NCBI RefSeq assembly: GCF_026672425.1 | Contig: NZ_JAPPRC010000003.1 | Span: forward strand, 1,718,501-1,782,500 | Length of the DNA: 64,000 nucleotides | Reading direction: 5' to 3' | DNA from: Pannonibacter sp. SL95 | GTDB lineage: Bacteria; Pseudomonadota; Alphaproteobacteria; Rhizobiales; Stappiaceae | In this document: piece after piece, positions 61,318-64,000 of the stretch | Position numbering within the stretch: the stretch's first letter is position 1 | Layout of the letters: each line of letters opens with the position of its first letter | Made by a program: the position numbers and the translations under genes | Notes under the pieces: model-generated | Database searches by the model: none | Told to the model about the DNA's origin: nothing | The model's input: only the letters and a program-made list of their open reading frames with translations

Positions 61318-61360
61318 TTGACTTACCAAAATTTTTTTACTAGCGTCAAAGAAATTTTGG
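61318..61360. promoter_or_regulatory. Operator-like inverted repeat and promoter before the second XRE-cupin gene
   Basis: CCAAAATTT (61326-61334), 17 bases, AAATTTTGG (61352-61360) is a perfect 9-bp inverted repeat. The right arm ends in the ribosome-binding site of the XRE gene (TTGGAGG). On the plus strand TTGACT (61318-61323), 17 bases, TAGCGT (61341-61346) could be the promoter. A TTTGAC on the minus strand (61350-61345) suggests a divergent promoter for the permease operon, so one bound regulator could control both. Confidence 0.6.
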
Positions 61361-61368
61361 AGGTCGCC

Positions 61369-62157
61369 ATGAGCAGAGCCCTGAAGGATGCCGAGGAGAT
61401 CCAGACCGGTTTGCCGGTCGGGACACCGCCGCATTTCGGCGGCCGGATTCGCGATCTGCGCCGCAAGGGGGATCTCACCTTGCAGCAGCTGGCCGATCGC
61501 GCCGGGATCTCTGTCGGTTTCCTGTCTCAGGTCGAACGCGGCAAGGCTACTCCCTCTCTCGGGACGCTGGCATCGATCGCCGATGCGCTCGGGGTCGAGA
61601 TCGACTGGTTCGTCGCCACGCCCAAGCCAGCTGATAGTGTCACAAGGGCAGGCGAAAGGGAGCTTTTCTCTCTCGCTGACGCGTCTTTGTCCTATGAGCG
61701 CCTCAACACGGTGCTGCCGGGCGGTACGCTGTCGTCCGTCATCGTGCATATTCCGGTCGGTTATGCCTCCGAGCTGACGGCGCATACCGGCGAGGAGCTG
61801 ATCGTCGTCCTCGAAGGCACCCTGCGCCAGACGCTCGGCGAGGCGATGTTCACGCTCAACGCGGGCGACAGTTTCCACTTCATGGGCGATACGCCCCACT
61901 CATTCGCCAATGTCGGTGACAAGCCGGTCCGTCTTCTGTGGACAGGCAACACGCCCCCGCCTCATTGGCCGAACCCCCGACCAGCCGTAGCGGGGAAAAC
62001 CTGCGGCCAAGAAACCTGCCTTCTTTCAGGAGAGGACCATGAAGCTTTTCAGAACCGCGCTCGCCGCTGGTCTGTTGTCCCTGACAGCCCTGACCGCGCT
62101 TCCGGCCCAGGCCGCAACGCCGGCCACCGCGCTCGTCGTGGCACAGAACATCGATGA
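61369..62157 (+). CDS. XRE-family regulator with cupin domain and overlapping C-terminal tail
   Basis: 262 residues. Helix-turn-helix LTLQQLADRAGISVGFLSQV then KATPSLGTLASIADAL; cupin YASELTAHTGEELIVVLEGT ending near LLWTGNTPPPHWP at about residue 200. A normal family member would stop there. Here the frame runs on for about 55 residues and overlaps the downstream binding-protein gene by 119 bases; the tail (Arg/Gly/Pro-rich) looks like read-through of another frame. It may be a lost stop codon. Probably controls both divergent units. Confidence 0.85.
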   Translation: MSRALKDAEEIQTGLPVGTPPHFGGRIRDLRRKGDLTLQQLADRAGISVGFLSQVERGKATPSLGTLASIADALGVEIDWFVATPKPADSVTRAGERELFSLADASLSYERLNTVLPGGTLSSVIVHIPVGYASELTAHTGEELIVVLEGTLRQTLGEAMFTLNAGDSFHFMGDTPHSFANVGDKPVRLLWTGNTPPPHWPNPRPAVAGKTCGQETCLLSGEDHEAFQNRARRWSVVPDSPDRASGPGRNAGHRARRGTEHR

Positions 62158-63634
62158 CATCGTCACCATCGACCCGGCGACCGCTTACGAGTTCTCCTCG
62201 GGCGAATATGTCGTCAACGTCTACAACCAGCTCGTCCATTACGACGCCGCCGACACCACCCAGCTGATGCCGGGTCTGGCCAGCGACTGGGTCATCGACG
62301 CTGACAACAAGACCATCACCTTCACCCTGCGTGACGGTGTCAAGTTCCACTCCGGCAATCCGCTGCGCGGTGCTGACGTGGTTGGATCCTGGAAGCGCGT
62401 CCTTGTCCTGAACAAGGCTCCGGCCTTCATCCTGGCGAACCTCGGCTGGACCCCGGACAACATCGAGCAGATGGTGACCGTGGACGGCAACAAGATCAGC
62501 GTGCGCTATGCCGGCGACTTCTCGCCGCTCTTCGTGCTGAACGTCCTTGCTGCCCGCGTCGCTTCCGTGGTCGACATGGAAACGGTCATGGCGAACCAGG
62601 AGAACGGCGACCTTGGCAACGCCTGGCTGAACAAGAACTCTGCCGGCACCGGCCCGTTCAAGCTGCGCGCCTACAAGCCGTCCGAGATGCTGTCGCTGGA
62701 AGCGAACCCGGATTACTGGGACGGCGCACCGGCCATGAAGCAGGTCGTCATCCGCCACGTTGCTGAAGCTGCGACCCAGCGCCTCCTGCTGGAATCGGGT
62801 GATGCCGACATGGCCAAGAACCTGACCCCGGACCAGGTGTCCGGTCTTGCTGAAAAGCAGGGCGTCAAGGTCGAGACCTATCCGCAGGCTGCCGTGCACT
62901 GGTTCTCGTTCAACCAGAAGACCGAAGCCCTGACCAACAAGGCCCTGTGGGAAGCATCCCGCTATCTCGTCGACTATGACGGCATGGCCGGCACGTTCCT
63001 GAAGGGTCAGATGAAGGTGCACCAGGCCTTCTGGCCGGAAGGGTTCCCGGGCGCTCTGACCGAGAAGCCGTTCAAGTACGACCTTGAAAAGGCGAAGAAG
63101 ATCCTGGCCGACGGCGGCGTCAAGCTTCCGCTGACGATCCAGCTCGACGTGATCAACTCGAGCCCGTTCACGGACATCGCGCAGGCCCTGCAGGCGTCCT
63201 TCGCGCCGGCCGGCATCAACTTCGAGATCATCCCGGGCACTGGCGCCCAGGTGATCACCAAGTACCGCGCCCGTACCCACCAGGGCATGCTGCTCTACTG
63301 GGGTCCGGACTTCATGGATCCGCATTCCAACGCCAAGGCCTTCGCCTACAACGCCAACAATGCGGACGACAAGTACGCCTCCACGACGACCTGGCGCAAT
63401 GCGTTCATGCCGCCGAAGGAAATCAACGAAAAGACGATGGCCGCTCTGACCGAGAAGTCGCCGGAACAGCGTCTGCTCATGTATGTCGAGCTGCAGCAGG
63501 CCATGCAGGCCGAAGCCCCGTTCGTCATCATGTTCCAGGCGGTCAAGCAAGTCGCCATGAGCGAAAAGGTTCAGGGTTACGTCAACGGCGCGACTTCTGA
63601 CTTCGTTTACTACCGTCTCGTCACCAAAAACTAA
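62039..63634 (+). CDS. Peptide-type (family 5) ABC substrate-binding protein
   Basis: 531-residue periplasmic protein. The signal peptide MKLFRTALAAGLLSLTALTA ends at AQA before ATPATALVVAQ. It contains ITFTLRDGVKFHSGNPLRGA and DFMDPHSNAKAFAYNANNAD. AGGAGAGG precedes the ATG. It should serve the permeases and ATPases of the divergent operon at 57757-61289. The codon usage is notably even and strong, fitting high expression. Confidence 0.92.
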   Translation: MKLFRTALAAGLLSLTALTALPAQAATPATALVVAQNIDDIVTIDPATAYEFSSGEYVVNVYNQLVHYDAADTTQLMPGLASDWVIDADNKTITFTLRDGVKFHSGNPLRGADVVGSWKRVLVLNKAPAFILANLGWTPDNIEQMVTVDGNKISVRYAGDFSPLFVLNVLAARVASVVDMETVMANQENGDLGNAWLNKNSAGTGPFKLRAYKPSEMLSLEANPDYWDGAPAMKQVVIRHVAEAATQRLLLESGDADMAKNLTPDQVSGLAEKQGVKVETYPQAAVHWFSFNQKTEALTNKALWEASRYLVDYDGMAGTFLKGQMKVHQAFWPEGFPGALTEKPFKYDLEKAKKILADGGVKLPLTIQLDVINSSPFTDIAQALQASFAPAGINFEIIPGTGAQVITKYRARTHQGMLLYWGPDFMDPHSNAKAFAYNANNADDKYASTTTWRNAFMPPKEINEKTMAALTEKSPEQRLLMYVELQQAMQAEAPFVIMFQAVKQVAMSEKVQGYVNGATSDFVYYRLVTKN

Positions 63635-63657
63635 GCACAGCCCCATGACGAGACCAC

Positions 63658-63684
63658 CCGGAGGGCGGCCCTGCTGCCCTCCGG
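63658..63684 (+). promoter_or_regulatory. GC-rich hairpin after the binding-protein gene
   Basis: CCGGAGGGCGGC (63658-63669), loop CCT, GCTGCCCTCCGG (63673-63684): 11 Watson-Crick pairs plus one G-U. TCCTTTCCT follows, so it may terminate, partly or fully, or protect the message. It is 24 bases after the stop. Confidence 0.65.
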
Positions 63685-63718
63685 TCCTTTCCTGCCCCCA
63701 ACGCCCCGGAATTCGAAC

Positions 63719-64000
63719 ATGATCACGTCCCCCGATACCGTCTTTGCAGCCTTGCACGAGGCTGCGCGCACCGCCGTGGGCGCCCGCCTGTTCACCGTCA
63801 CCGTTCTGGACCGCAAGGCCGGCCTCAGCCGCCGTGCCTACACGTCCCACCCGGCCGACTATCCGACCTCCGGCACCAAGCCGATGCGGTCAGACGGCTG
63901 GACTGAGATCGTGATCGACGGAGCAAGGAGCTTCGTCGCCAACACGACGCCGGAATTCGCGATCTATTTCTTCGATCACGCCCTCATCAATCAGCTCGGT
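63719..64000 (+). CDS. GAF-domain protein, N-terminal part (cut by window edge)
   Basis: 94 codons from ATG 63719 (a of CGAACATG) to the window end with no stop. The product begins MITSPDTVFAALHEAARTAV, then ARLFTVTVLDRKAGLSRRAY, then FVANTTPEFAIYFFDHALIN, the pattern of a GAF domain such as those of small cytosolic sensor proteins. No good ribosome-binding site. It follows the binding-protein gene by 84 bases and may belong to the same transcript. Confidence 0.7.
   Translation, partial: MITSPDTVFAALHEAARTAVGARLFTVTVLDRKAGLSRRAYTSHPADYPTSGTKPMRSDGWTEIVIDGARSFVANTTPEFAIYFFDHALINQLG

Overview
The window is GC-rich, densely coded bacterial DNA. It carries many ATP-binding-cassette (ABC) uptake operons with dedicated regulators, an AmiC/AmiR-type amide sensor, ROK, IclR, XRE-cupin and FtrA regulators, and a SEL1-repeat gene typical of Alphaproteobacteria. 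A free-living alphaproteobacterium of the Hyphomicrobiales type is the best guess; genus cannot be fixed from the sequence alone. No insertion sequence, phage gene or origin was seen.

Layout. 0.1-5.5 kb: an OFA-type major facilitator transporter downstream of a sensor kinase and a sigma-54 response regulator, with a -24/-12 promoter and two activator-like palindromes in front of the transporter. 5.7-11.9 kb: a sugar-type (CUT1) ABC operon with a HAD hydrolase and an M24 peptidase. 12.2-20.1 kb: an amide-responsive operon (AmiC-like sensor, AmiR-like ANTAR antiterminator, peptide-type ABC transporter, acetamidase/formamidase) whose leader holds an intrinsic terminator. 20.3-26.9 kb: a second CUT1 operon with glucokinase and a divergent ROK repressor. 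26.9-28.5 kb: LysE exporter and AraC regulator. 28.6-36.8 kb: XRE-cupin regulator and a complete peptide ABC operon ending in aminopeptidase P. 37-40.4 kb: a regulator, a 7-alpha-hydroxysteroid-dehydrogenase-like gene, a second short-chain dehydrogenase and two unassigned envelope proteins.

40.9-49.1 kb is a type I-C CRISPR-Cas locus followed by tRNA-Ser(GCT). The interference genes cas3-cas5-cas8c-cas7 are intact, and a well-placed internal start inside cas8c probably makes Cas11c. The adaptation module is broken: one deletion joins the first part of cas4 to the last third of cas1 out of frame, while cas2 is intact. The array has 16 identical repeats and 15 spacers. The system therefore looks able to interfere but unable to acquire spacers by itself.

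49.7-64 kb: a SEL1-repeat protein, the ureide genes allA/allE, an AI-2E family transporter, a ThDP enzyme with divergent IclR regulator, a rhodanese with divergent FtrA-like regulator, a third peptide/nickel-type ABC transporter split across a divergent promoter with a second XRE-cupin regulator, and the start of a GAF-domain gene cut by the window edge.

Theme: five ABC importers, most with a local regulator or a clear palindrome in the promoter. In three of them the binding-protein gene is followed by a strong GC-rich hairpin, which probably sets binding protein in excess over the rest of the transporter. Assignments rest on motif reading; no database search was possible.
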